From Pinguiococcus pyrenoidosus (Eukaryota > Sar > Pinguiophyceae > Pinguiochrysidales > Pinguiochrysidaceae), in contig JAAMXY010001516.1 in the NCBI GenBank assembly GCA_019677205.1, forward strand, positions 186,001 through 250,000: a stretch of DNA of 64,000 bases, read 5' to 3'. Below, one piece after another: positions 39,949 to 48,856 of this stretch. The stretch's first letter is position 1. Each line of letters opens with the position of its first letter. The notes under the pieces were generated by a model. It was given only the letters and a program-made list of their open reading frames with translations, did not search any database and was not told the origin of the DNA. A program made the position numbers and the translations under genes.

Positions 39949-42079
39949 ATGGTGGAAGCGACGTTCCAGCTCGAGCACCTGAACCTCGGGGTGAAGGATG
40001 CCAGTTACAAGGACGGCTTCCTGCCGGACTGCCGCTCCGGAAAGAGCGGAAATCTCTGCGTCGTGTTCTCGGCCAGCGCGGACCAGAGCCTGCTTCTCTG
40101 CCTCTCCGGCGCCCCGCGGAAGACCAAAGACTGCTACGAGCTCTGCATTGGCGCGTACGGCAACACTGAAGTGTGGCTGAAGAGAGGGAGGCTGCAAGTC
40201 GCAAGAGTTCCCGCGCGTTTGTGCAAGGGGGACGAGCATGTTACGTACTGGTTGACCATGTCCAATGGGAAGATCTGCTTCGGCGTCGGCTGGGAAATGG
40301 TACGTCGTGGAAACTTGCATCTCTTTTTGGCCTTGGCCGGAGACGTGCTCTTGTGAGTTTGAGAAAGTAAACGCGCCAAGAATCGAAGCCTTTCTAACCG
40401 AGAGCTGCGCAGGGACGAGGCACCGTCCTCGCGTACCAAGACCAGGAGCCGCTGCAAGTGGAGCATGTGGGCTTCTCGTCGGGCCTTCGTCCGGCCATCT
40501 ACCGGAACATCAATGTGGGATACATGCAGGACCCCATGGGCTTCAATCCCGAGCAGCCGGAGCAGGCCTTCGCGACGATTCAGACGGCGGGAGACGCCCC
40601 GGAGGCGACGCCGACGGTGATCCGCAGCACGCGCGACGAAGACGACGCCGCCATTCGAAGGTATCAAGAGGTCTGCAAGAAAGCCAAGGAGCGAGCAGAT
40701 CGCTTCGGGGTGCCCTACGTACCTCCGGCGCCATCTTCCGCGCTGCCTTGGTCGGTGGCGAAGCGACTGAGCCAGAACATCACGGGCGCAGCTGCCCCAA
40801 CGGTGTCTGTTGGCTTTGACGTGACCTCGGAGGAGGCGCAGGCGAAGATGAAGGAGCGTGCGGACCGATTCGGCGTGGATAGCGCCGATGCGAAAGCCCA
40901 GGCGTTGGCACAGGAAGAATCCGTCCTGATGTCTAAGAGGCGGGAAAGATTCGGCCTGGAGCGCGACCTTCGAGGTGTGACCGCGAAGCAAGGCTTGAAG
41001 GTCAAGCAAATCTTCGGTGCAGACCCCAAAAGGACGGATCCGGCCACGGAGAGCAGCCTGGCTGGAGACCCAGACGCCAGCTTCGCCATTGAAGCGGGCG
41101 CGCTGCTGTCCTCCCAGCCTTTGCCGCACAAGCTGCATCTCCACTGCCTTCCTGACGATCGCGAGCAGTTCAAGGCGATCCGTTCGGGCGACATCTATCG
41201 GCACTTTGGTGGATTTGGCGCAAGCTACGTCGAATGGCTGGGACCGACGGCGTGCAATGTGCATTTTGGAGACGAGTTTAGCGCGAAGCGAGCGCTGGTT
41301 AGCAAGAGCTATGAGCTGCCAAGCCTCGAGGAAGCGAAGCAGTTGCACCTTGCCGAGTCGACTTCCAGCGCGAGTGCACCCCAGGAAGCGAAGGCGGAGA
41401 ACGTCGCAGAGAATAGCACAGTGAATGGCGCGAAGAGTGGCACGGAGGAGAAGGAAAGCGAGTCCGAAGGAACGGATGGCGTCCACGCGATGGACGAAGA
41501 GAAGGAAGCGCAGCAAGAGGAGAAGAAAATGCAAGAGGCATCTTCGGCGGAGGAGACGGCGAGCTGGCCGGATCTCAAAGAGATGGGATGGCGCCTAGGC
41601 GCGCCGATCATGAAGGTGTGACGAGGGCATCGTCGCTTCTGGACGGAGCTTGCCTGACGATACGAATCTTTTCCCTCGTGTTCCTCCAGGGCAAATCCGA
41701 CGAGTGGGGGAAAAAAGGAATTCGCGTGCGACTCCTCGTGCGCGTGGCAACGTCTGAAGATGTTCTTCATGAGGTGAGACGGAGCACGCGCGCTTTCTGC
41801 AATGGCAAAGGTTCTCAAAGGTTTTCACTTTGCTGCATCGCGTAGAAACCTGAGGAGCCCTTGCTCCCTCCTTCGCTGTCTCGCCGATCGCAGAACCGGA
41901 GGCGGAGGGAGGCGACCAGCTGGGACCGAGGGCTCACGCTGAAGCGAAAAGTCCGCCGCGACTCGGAGCGGCCTGAGGAAGAATCCATGGATGCAGATAT
42001 CATTGAGGAGAGGGACGGTAGAAGGACCCACCGAGGCCGATGGAAGAAGAGGCGGACCAGCCGAAGCCACGAGCACTGA
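39949..42079 (+). CDS. NCBP3: NCBP3-like cap-binding/export protein fused to FAMeT and Tho1/MOS11 repeats
   Basis: Exons 39949-40299, 40413-41615, 41690-41773 and 41846-42079 (623 aa, all phase 0). Residues 1-150 match a farnesoic acid O-methyltransferase-type (FAMeT) domain: YELCIGAYGNTEVWLKRG, VTYWLTMSNGKICFGVGWEM and LQVEHVGFSS. Three basic repeats follow, KERADRFGVPY (about 207), KERADRFGVDS (about 262) and SKRRERFGLER (about 290). They are like the RAxRFG repeats of Tho1/MOS11/SARNP, an RNA-binding export factor. Residues 360-430 (HKLHLHCLPDD, DIYRHFGGFGASYVEWLG, CNVHFGDEFSAKRALVS) match the NCBP3 RRM. WRLGAP, VRLLVRVATSEDV and a basic tail follow as in NCBP3. The parent families act in nuclear mRNA maturation and export. 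Confidence 0.82.
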
Positions 42080-42264
42080 GTGCTTGCCAAAGATGGGAAC
42101 TGCGGGGCGCGTGACGACCATGCGCAAGCCTTGCCTCAGATAGAGAACTCCGCGTGGGAGAGATCTTGCCGTGCAATCGACTGAGACGACATCGTTGGAC
42201 AGACATCTAGTTTAGAACAGCTAAGAGCAAATTTCCATCTGCTGCCCGCGTGGGCCCGTCGTTC

Positions 42265-43525
42265 TCAGGGAATCTTCTCCTGATGCTGGTCTCCCTTTGG
42301 GAGAATGATCGTCACAGTCGTTCCGTGGCCTGGTGCGGACGAAAGCAGCAGTCTGCCATGAAGGTACTCAAGCATGCTCGTGGCTATGGGAAGGCCGTAG
42401 CCGAGCCCTGCGAGAGGCGGTCGCTGCGGCGAGTCGTAGGACTGCTGCTCGTCGAGCCGATCGTAGCGCTTCATGTTGCGCCTATCGCGGGACCACCGCT
42501 GGATGGAGTCCAAGTGATCCGGTTCCATGCCGAGGGCGCGGTCCTGCACGGTGATGGCCACCGACTTCGGGCTCTCACTGACGGTGACGGTGATGACGTT
42601 CTTGAGCACTTCTCTACCGATTGTGGCGCTCAAGGCATTCTTCATCACCTCTAGTAGTCCGTGATAGACAAAGCGCGCGGGGAACCAGGATTCTCCTGCT
42701 GGCGCCGTCTTGGAAGCGGGCTGCATCAATTCCACCTGCATCTGTGGCAGAAACTTGGATGAGGGCTCCAGGAAGGCGCTTGCTCCGGTACATGCAGGGT
42801 AGCCTACCTCGGGTAGCACCCCGTGCACCGAGTCGCAGATCAGCATCGCCTGCTGCCGAGTGTCTTCTACGATATCGGGTAAGGTCGCCATGGACTCGAA
42901 CACTCCCACCGAAGTATCCAGCGGACATGTTGCCTCTGGCAAGAGACGAGAAACCACCACAAAGGCGCGGCAGCTGCGTCAGCATATCATGCTCGTTGCG
43001 CGCCAAGGCAGCAGCTCGACGTTGCCTACCATCGGCGTGGAAGCCACGACGGTCAAAGCCTCGCTGCTTGGCGGTGGCCAGGAAATGCTGCAGAAAGAGC
43101 GTCGTTCCCACGTGGGACATCACCACGTCCCGGAGACTCTGCTCGGCGTTCTTCCCTCTCCAGACATACTCGTTCACTTCTTCGCAGAAGAGCTCCAGGA
43201 AGGTCGCTCGCTGGGCGTCGACGGAGGCGTAGTGCTTCACCAGGTCCTCGAAGGCCTTTTGGGAATGGGTCTTCTCCACGATGCCGCGCAGGCCATCGAG
43301 CTTCTCCAGCGAGTTCAGCATCATCCGGCACACGGTGGACTTGGGGCCCAGCAGGCGCTGAAGGCGAAGGCATTGGTGAGCGCTTCGGACGCACAGCTCC
43401 TGGTGTGCCTGCGGGGTCCGGCTGAGCAGCTCCGGCACGGAATTCCGCCCGAAGCCCAGGAGGTCTCGGAGGCGATACGGGACTGTCCGTTGAGTCGCAT
43501 AGCGCTGCAGCACTTTGGAGGGCAT
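42265..43525 (-). CDS. Pyruvate/branched-chain 2-oxoacid dehydrogenase kinase (PDK family)
   Basis: Exons 43525-43030 and 42935-42265 (388 aa, phase 1). The enzyme phosphorylates the E1 subunit of mitochondrial pyruvate or branched-chain oxoacid dehydrogenase and inactivates it. The N-terminal helical domain begins VLQRYATQRTVPYRLRDLLG and includes ELCVRSAHQCLRLQRLL and VMSHVGTTLFLQHFLA. The GHKL ATPase part carries the N-box FVYHGLLEVMKNALSATI, a G1-type DRALGMEPDHL, and the G2 box GLGYGLPIATSMLEYLHG, then GHGTTVTIILP. G1 normally reads DxGxG; here the first glycine is replaced by alanine. No clear mitochondrial presequence precedes the fold, so a further upstream exon may be missing. PDK and BCKDK cannot be separated by eye. 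Confidence 0.87.
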
Positions 43526-43924
43526 GCTGCCGCATTCTCCGGGTGATGGCCCTCTCCAGTCCGCAGGTGCGCGGGCGAGAGAAAGATTTTCACGCCGACC
43601 TTGAAGGTCTGTCCATCTGTCCTACGCAGACGCTGCGGGGGCTTCGGAGCTCTCGAGGACCGTCGCAACTCCTGGTGGAGCTTGGGGAGGCGTGTCGAGG
43701 ATGGCAGGTGGAATGTGGAAAGGACGCGAGAGGAGGATGGCAATGATGGCAAGCATGCCGGAAAGCCAGGGGAAGAACGTCTTGCTCTTTGCTGGCGCCG
43801 CTGCGCCCGTCGCCCCAGTTCCAGGGCAGGATGCATCCTACGGGTTTATGCCTCGTCAAGGGCGGGAAGCGCTTGCGTCGCGTCGCGGAAATCTACAGAG
43901 GTGCTTGGGAGGGGGGTGTCGCAC
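43526..43924. other. Spacer between arsenite methyltransferase stop and PDK start
   Basis: About 400 bases between two minus-strand genes. It may hold the PDK promoter and an unrecognised PDK first exon. No supported gene. Confidence 0.4.
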
Positions 43925-45106
43925 TCAGCAGCAGCCGCCGCCCGTGCTCGGGGCCGGCGTCTTGCTATCTTCTTCTGCGGCGGGCGTGGCGCCGAAGAGG
44001 CCAAAATGGGTGTTGCGGTTGCCGATGATCTCGAAGTGGTCTCGAAGCCAGGACTCCCCGACCATGGAGGCGGTGTTGCCGCAGACGAGCTTCGGGCGAT
44101 GCGCCTCGAAGACGTGGCCGGAGTCCAGGGAGTACTCGTTGGGGAAGTCCTCGATGGTGCCCTTGTAGATGGCCACCTCGCCGTAGTCCTCGCAGAGCGT
44201 CTCCATCCCGGCGAGCTTGAAGCAGCGGTACGTGATGCTGTAGAACTTGGCGTTGCCGCAGAGCGCCTTCAGCTCCGGGTCGTTCACCTTGATCTCCTCC
44301 CTGGAGAGCTCTCGCGGATCCAGGAAGCCCACGCTGTGGCAGATGCGCTTGAAGTCCTCGATGTACAGCGCTCCGCCGAGGCATTCGCCCACCATGACCT
44401 CGTGGTCCCGTGCGCTCTGCGGGAGCCGGCGGTCGCAGTACACGTCACTAAAGTAGAACTCGCCGCCCTCGCGCAGCGCGTCATACACCCCCTTGATCAC
44501 GAGCTCCTTGTTCGGCGACAAGTTCACCACGCAGTTGGAAATCACGAGGTCGACGCTCTCCGGCTCCACCCCGGCCTCCGCCAGGAACTCGATCATGCCC
44601 TTCTTGAACGCGATGTTCGGCTTCGCGTAGCCCATCTTCTGCGTGAATTCGTCCACATGGCTCCGCGCCACCTCCAGCTGCTCGTCGGTCATATCAATGC
44701 CTGTGACGAAGCCGTCCTCTCCCACCAGCACCGCAGCCGCGTAGACGTCGCGGCCCGAGCCGGAGCCCAGGTCGAGCACATGCAGGCCCCGAATGCCCGT
44801 GGGCACTGGGTTCCCGCATCCGTAGAAGCGCTCCAGGATCTCGTTCGGCACGTGTTGAATAGCCTTCTTGAAGGCGTTGGTGGGCGCGCTGGCGGTGGTG
44901 CAAGCGGACGTCTTGAGATCCTTGCTGCTGCTCAGCACCTTTCCGTAGTACGTCTGGACGCTCTCGTAGGTGTTTTCGCCCAGCGTGATGCCCTTGCTGG
45001 CGGCGCCGATGCTCGCCGGGCGCGCCGAAACCGGCCAGAAGCGCGGGCTCAGCGTGGTCAGGGCCACCACGGCCCTCGACATGGACCTCCACGTGCTGCT
45101 CATCAT
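43925..45106 (-). CDS. AS3MT: Arsenite S-adenosylmethionine methyltransferase (ArsM/AS3MT)
   Basis: Intronless, 393 aa, ATG at 45106. It methylates As(III) with SAM to mono- and dimethyl arsenicals. The Rossmann motif HVLDLGSGSGRDVYAAAVLV lies near residue 108, with VTGIDMTDEQLEVAR next. The arsenic-binding cysteines appear in SACTTA, FYGCGNPVP, ISNCVVNLSPNKELV and ALCGNAKFYSITYRCFKL. The last blocks are VAIYKGTIEDFPNEYSLD and RDHFEIIGN. It ends GGGCC, as many microbial ArsM proteins end with Cys pairs. About 35 extra N-terminal residues, rich in Ser, Arg and Ala, could be an organelle presequence. The family is widespread in bacteria and algae and often transferred between them. Its base composition looks like its neighbours, so any transfer would be old. 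Confidence 0.95.
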   Translation of the reverse strand: MMSSTWRSMSRAVVALTTLSPRFWPVSARPASIGAASKGITLGENTYESVQTYYGKVLSSSKDLKTSACTTASAPTNAFKKAIQHVPNEILERFYGCGNPVPTGIRGLHVLDLGSGSGRDVYAAAVLVGEDGFVTGIDMTDEQLEVARSHVDEFTQKMGYAKPNIAFKKGMIEFLAEAGVEPESVDLVISNCVVNLSPNKELVIKGVYDALREGGEFYFSDVYCDRRLPQSARDHEVMVGECLGGALYIEDFKRICHSVGFLDPRELSREEIKVNDPELKALCGNAKFYSITYRCFKLAGMETLCEDYGEVAIYKGTIEDFPNEYSLDSGHVFEAHRPKLVCGNTASMVGESWLRDHFEIIGNRNTHFGLFGATPAAEEDSKTPAPSTGGGCC

Positions 45107-45808
45107 TCGAAATCGAGCTCACGAGCGGGTCGGGACGTCGGCGCCGCCGCACCGAACAGCGCAGAACGCACGTCGCCGGCTGAGCGACAGGAGCGGACGA
45201 AATGGCGACGGCCTCGCTGAACCATGATTTGGGCTGCTGCTTCCCCTTTTCCCCCTTTCCCCCGATTCCCATCCTCGCAGCAAGGTCAAGACAGGCTGCA
45301 CGAGCTGCTTTTTGCTTTGGGGCACTGATCGCCAATTGTATCAGAGCGCAACGATGATTGGTGTCCGCAGGTTGAAGAATCTTCGCACTTTATGGGATCT
45401 TAGAACGTTCGGGACGATTCATAATCGGATGACGTCGTCATATCCAAAACCGATTGGTCGAGCCAAAGATTCAGCATTCAGTACACCACCGACAGCGTCT
45501 CTGTCCTCCCGCCTCGAAATCCTCTGTCCTCGGTCCTCTGTCCTCGGTCCTCTGTCCTCGGACCTTCATCATGTCATCACAAGATCACAAGTTACCATAC
45601 GCAAAATTAGCGAAAACCATGCCTTTCACGACTTCCAAAATCTGTTCCTCCTCACCACTTCCAGTATCGGCCGCGGGGTCCGATTTTCGCGCCTTTTCTC
45701 ACCAGCTCGGATCTCCTCCCTCCTCGCGGCTCCACGTTTTCCACAGAACCGCGCGCGCCTTCTCCTCGCAGTCCTGGCCCGTGTCCTCCACAGCAGTACC
45801 TGCGCGCG
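45107..45808. other. Divergent spacer with 14-bp repeats
   Basis: About 700 bases between two divergent starts. It contains a 14-bp tandem repeat at 45521-45562. No supported gene. Confidence 0.5.
45521..45562. repeat. 14-bp tandem repeat, three copies
   Basis: TCCTCTGTCCTCGG occurs three times in a row, about 250 bases upstream of the small secreted-protein start. Confidence 0.85.
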
Positions 45809-46554
45809 ATGCTTCTCGCCGCACTGACTCTCGCAGCGCTCAGCGGCGCGGCGCAGGCGTGTCCGGGCAGCCCGGTGCTGACGCACGCGAAGGCCCAAGT
45901 CGAGGCGACGTTCCTGCAGCCCTGCGACGTCGTCATCACCGAGATGCTGGCGCGGATCAACGGCGAGGGAGGCTGGACCGATCCCCACAACGGAGGCACC
46001 TACACGCTGATCAGCTCGTCGTCCAGCCGCATCGAAGCCCAGCGCCTCACGGGTGACGGCAAGGTAAGGCTTGGCAACCGAATTCGGTCCCTCGGCGGCG
46101 ACCCACACACGCTCACGCCACTCTCTACAGTACACGGACCTCATGGACTTCTCCTTCAGCCCCTCTGGGGGCGGATGCAAAGTGGAAGGCTGCAGCGAGA
46201 GCCAGGTCCAGAGCATCCTGGACTTCAGCACAAGTAAGGCCTTGGCGGCAGTGGCGGCATTGGCATCTGGAGCTTTTGGTTTTGGTGTGCACTGACGAGG
46301 GCGCTGGACACTGCTGCAGATTTCTGTAATCTCCACGTCCTGTACTGCGGACAGAAGGACTACTGCCCCATCGTGTCGCAAGATCTCGAGTACACGGAGA
46401 AGGTACGCTTGATTCTCACCAAGGACTAGCTGCCACGGCGGCAGCAGCAGGTCTCTAAGCTGCTTCACATCCACCCCTTCAGACCTCAGGATCCTTCGGT
46501 GCCGGCACCGACCCGAAGGCCTGCGTAAAGATGGCCTGGTGGCAAAAGTTTTAG
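45809..46554 (+). CDS. Small secreted cysteine-containing protein, unknown
   Basis: Exons 45809-46063, 46131-46233, 46320-46402 and 46483-46554 (170 aa); all introns are GT-AG and the phases close exactly. The N-terminus MLLAALTLAALSGAAQACPG is a clear signal peptide. The mature part has about nine cysteines, among them CDVV, GGGCKVEGCSES, FCNLHVLYCG, DYCPIV and DPKACVK, and ends MAWWQKF. No membrane anchor or ER-retention signal is seen, so it is probably extracellular or vacuolar. I recognise no family. The intron after DFSTN carries CTGAC about 30 nt upstream of its acceptor, which supports the splicing. Confidence 0.72.
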
Positions 46555-47361
46555 ATGCTTCCTTTCTTATCCTGTGTTTGGCGTGCATGCGCCGGAATCG
46601 AACGCCTCTGTGACATGTGGTCAGACAGACAGACAGACAGACAGATAAACAGGGGCGATCTTCGCTGCTTGCCTTGGTGCGCGAATCATACATTCGAGTC
46701 GACTTTGGCCGTTGTAGCTCGTTTAAGTCGCACAACACTTCACAGCTGGATGATGACATTCTCCATCCTAAACGCCCCGCTTCCATCCGCTCTCTTTTCC
46801 AGAATGGAGACGGATTTGATGAGCAGCTCGAATCTCCTGGGACGGCTCTTCCCGTCTCCCGCTCCTCGGCTTGCATCGCTCATGGGGGGCGCCCCTGCGA
46901 GACATGCGAAAGCCTCTTTGTTCTTCATGGCAAGAGGAAGATAAAGACCGAGCACATGAAGGGACACGCGCTGCGTTACATTTCCAACGAGGACCGCTCT
47001 GGCGAGAGTAGCCAGCGTGCAGATCTTGGTGCAAAATTGGCATGGCGGCACTGGCGGGTAGCAGGTGGGGAAACGATGCTGGCGATGAAAGAGCACAACA
47101 TGAACAGACAGCACCACTTCCCGAGCCTCGACGATCCCAACTAAAGTACTCAACTTACGTAGAACAAGACTGCGCCATCCCAACAAGACACAAAAAATAC
47201 AGCAGTGTCAAAAGCTGCTCCCTCTCTTCTTTGACCATGTCGACAAGTGATTGATCATTTGCCTCCCGACTAGACAAGCCGACATCCCAAGAGCAAGCCC
47301 TCGACGTTTTAGAGGGAGCCGAGAATGTCAGAACGCTTCAAAGCGTACTCCTCCTGGCTTA
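46555..47361. other. Convergent spacer with (CAGA)n microsatellite
   Basis: About 800 bases between two converging genes. It holds a CAGA tetranucleotide run at 46622-46646. ORFs of 175 aa (plus) and 148 aa (minus) overlap each other here and have no family likeness. Confidence 0.45.
46622..46646. repeat. (CAGA)n microsatellite
   Basis: Six tandem CAGA units. Confidence 0.9.
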
Positions 47362-48621
47362 TCAGCCCTTGCGCTGCAGACAGAAGGCAAACGTTGTCAG
47401 GATGCTTGTGAGAAGACCAGCACGCTCCGCCAGCCAGAGCTTTATGGTCGCACCTCGAAGGCTTTCGACTGCCTCCAAGCGCTCTGTGACCGACGAAGCC
47501 CCATCTCGTCCCTCCATCTGGTTCTGCTGAGCAGCAGTAAACTGCTGCGCTGCCATTGCTGCATGGGGGCCGCAGGTCCGAGAAGGTTTAGACTTGGCGC
47601 GGTGGTATCATGGGCAGGCGTGCTTCGTCTACCTTGTGCCATCGTTTGCTGCACCTGAGCCGCGTTAGCTTGCCCAAGAGCCATGAGCGTCGGGTTCTCC
47701 CGAGAGGCCTTCTCCATCTTTCGGATCTCCTCCGCGAACCACTCGTGATTCTTCACTCCATTCAGTCTGTGTCATGCACATTGCAGAACATTACATCAGT
47801 CGCGTCGTCCCGATATCGGGTGGATGTTGGACACGTACATGACCGTCGGCGTCCCCCAGCACTTCTCCGCAGAGGCTTGCGAGCTGCAATGGCAAGTTAC
47901 GAGTTACAGACAGCGTTATTGGTGCGCGCGATACACTCCGCGGGTGCTCTTCCGCAGCTTACTCGTAGATTTCCACGCGGGACATGTTTGGAACGCAGCA
48001 GCACGTGTGGCAGAGCTGCGCCTGCGGCTTCTTGGTGTCCGTGCTCACCGTGTCCAACTGCAGGAACAAGGTTTCGTGAACGGACACGGCCTCTGTCATG
48101 GCGCCGTAAAGCTCCATGCGCACGCTGCTAAGGCCGAAGTTGGTGACGATGTAGTGCATCGAAGCATCCGACTTCGCCCTGCTCGTGGTGGCGAGCTCGA
48201 GCAAGCAGCAGAATCCGCAGCACAGGCCCATGATGATCGCGTGGGGCCAGAAACAGGGAAGCAAAAGGAAGCCCATCCCGTTGGCCGTGTAGTCTGCATG
48301 GTTCGCCCTCCACACGGAGCCGGCGGATCTGCGATATCAGACGAGTCGCAGACACGACCCCTGTGAGACGAGAGCTGCAAACGTTGTGTGCCGGGCGTTG
48401 GAACCAGACTTCACGCTTACTCTTCGTCAACGGAGGTCCAGGCCAGAATGTCTTGGGTGGCGTACATCTGCCCATGGCGTTTGAAGCGGTCTAGCACCTC
48501 TGGAGGTATATTGCTGCGTTGACACGACGGCGTTAGCAAGAACAGCGGCCCTTGCACGCTGTTTGCACGCCATCGCTCGCCGATACCTGCTGTCGCCATA
48601 GCCTGCAGAGCTGGACTTCAT
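47362..48621 (-). CDS. Six-exon membrane-associated protein, unknown function
   Basis: Exons 48621-48587, 48513-48421, 48328-47963, 47883-47839, 47766-47633 and 47558-47362 (289 aa); every junction is GT-AG and the phases agree. In the middle, NHADYTANGMGFLLLPCFWP and HAIIMGLCCGFCCLLEL form one long or two short hydrophobic segments. HYIVTNFGLSSVRMEL, KKPQAQLCHTCCCVPNMSRV and VKNHEWFAEEIRKMEKASRE follow. A glutamine/alanine-rich stretch and an amphipathic end close the protein. The alternation of strands around HYIVTNFGL would suit a membrane-linked PH-like domain, but this is only a guess. Two donors coincide with in-frame TAA codons (GAGTAAGC), so unspliced RNA would be truncated. The last acceptor may be at 47550 instead of 47559. 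Confidence 0.65.
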
Positions 48622-48662
48622 CACACTTCGCGGAGTTGCCAAGATTCCTGATCTGGATACGG

Positions 48663-48691
48663 CGGGCGCGGCACACCGCTTGAACTGGCGC
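48663..48691. repeat. Direct repeat copy A (29 bp)
   Basis: CGGGCGCGGCACACCGCTTG plus nine further bases recurs at 48921-48949 with one mismatch. Copy A lies just upstream of the six-exon gene. Confidence 0.85.
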
Positions 48692-48856
48692 GCAGCGCGG
48701 TTTCAAGGAGGTTTCCGACTGGATATCAGCCGTTAGAAGTGATTTTGGCTGGAGCGTATTTTGGAGTATGATTCAGATATATTTTGGAATTAGATTCAAA
48801 TAAATTCCGAAGCTTTACAGCACTTTTTGCGAATCTATCCGCTCGGAGACGCGGTT

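Noticed and set aside
40134-41534. 466-codon minus-strand ORF
   Set aside because: Antisense of the NCBP3-like gene; no domain.
43601-45220. 539-codon plus-strand ORF
   Set aside because: Antisense of the arsenite methyltransferase, which has all its catalytic motifs.
45626-46876. 416-codon minus-strand ORF
   Set aside because: Antisense of the small secreted gene, no family likeness; the secreted gene has a signal peptide and consistent splicing.
46617-47144. 175-codon plus-strand ORF starting in the CAGA repeat
   Set aside because: Its first residues are the microsatellite (TDRQTDKQ), it overlaps an antisense ORF of similar length, and neither resembles a known protein.
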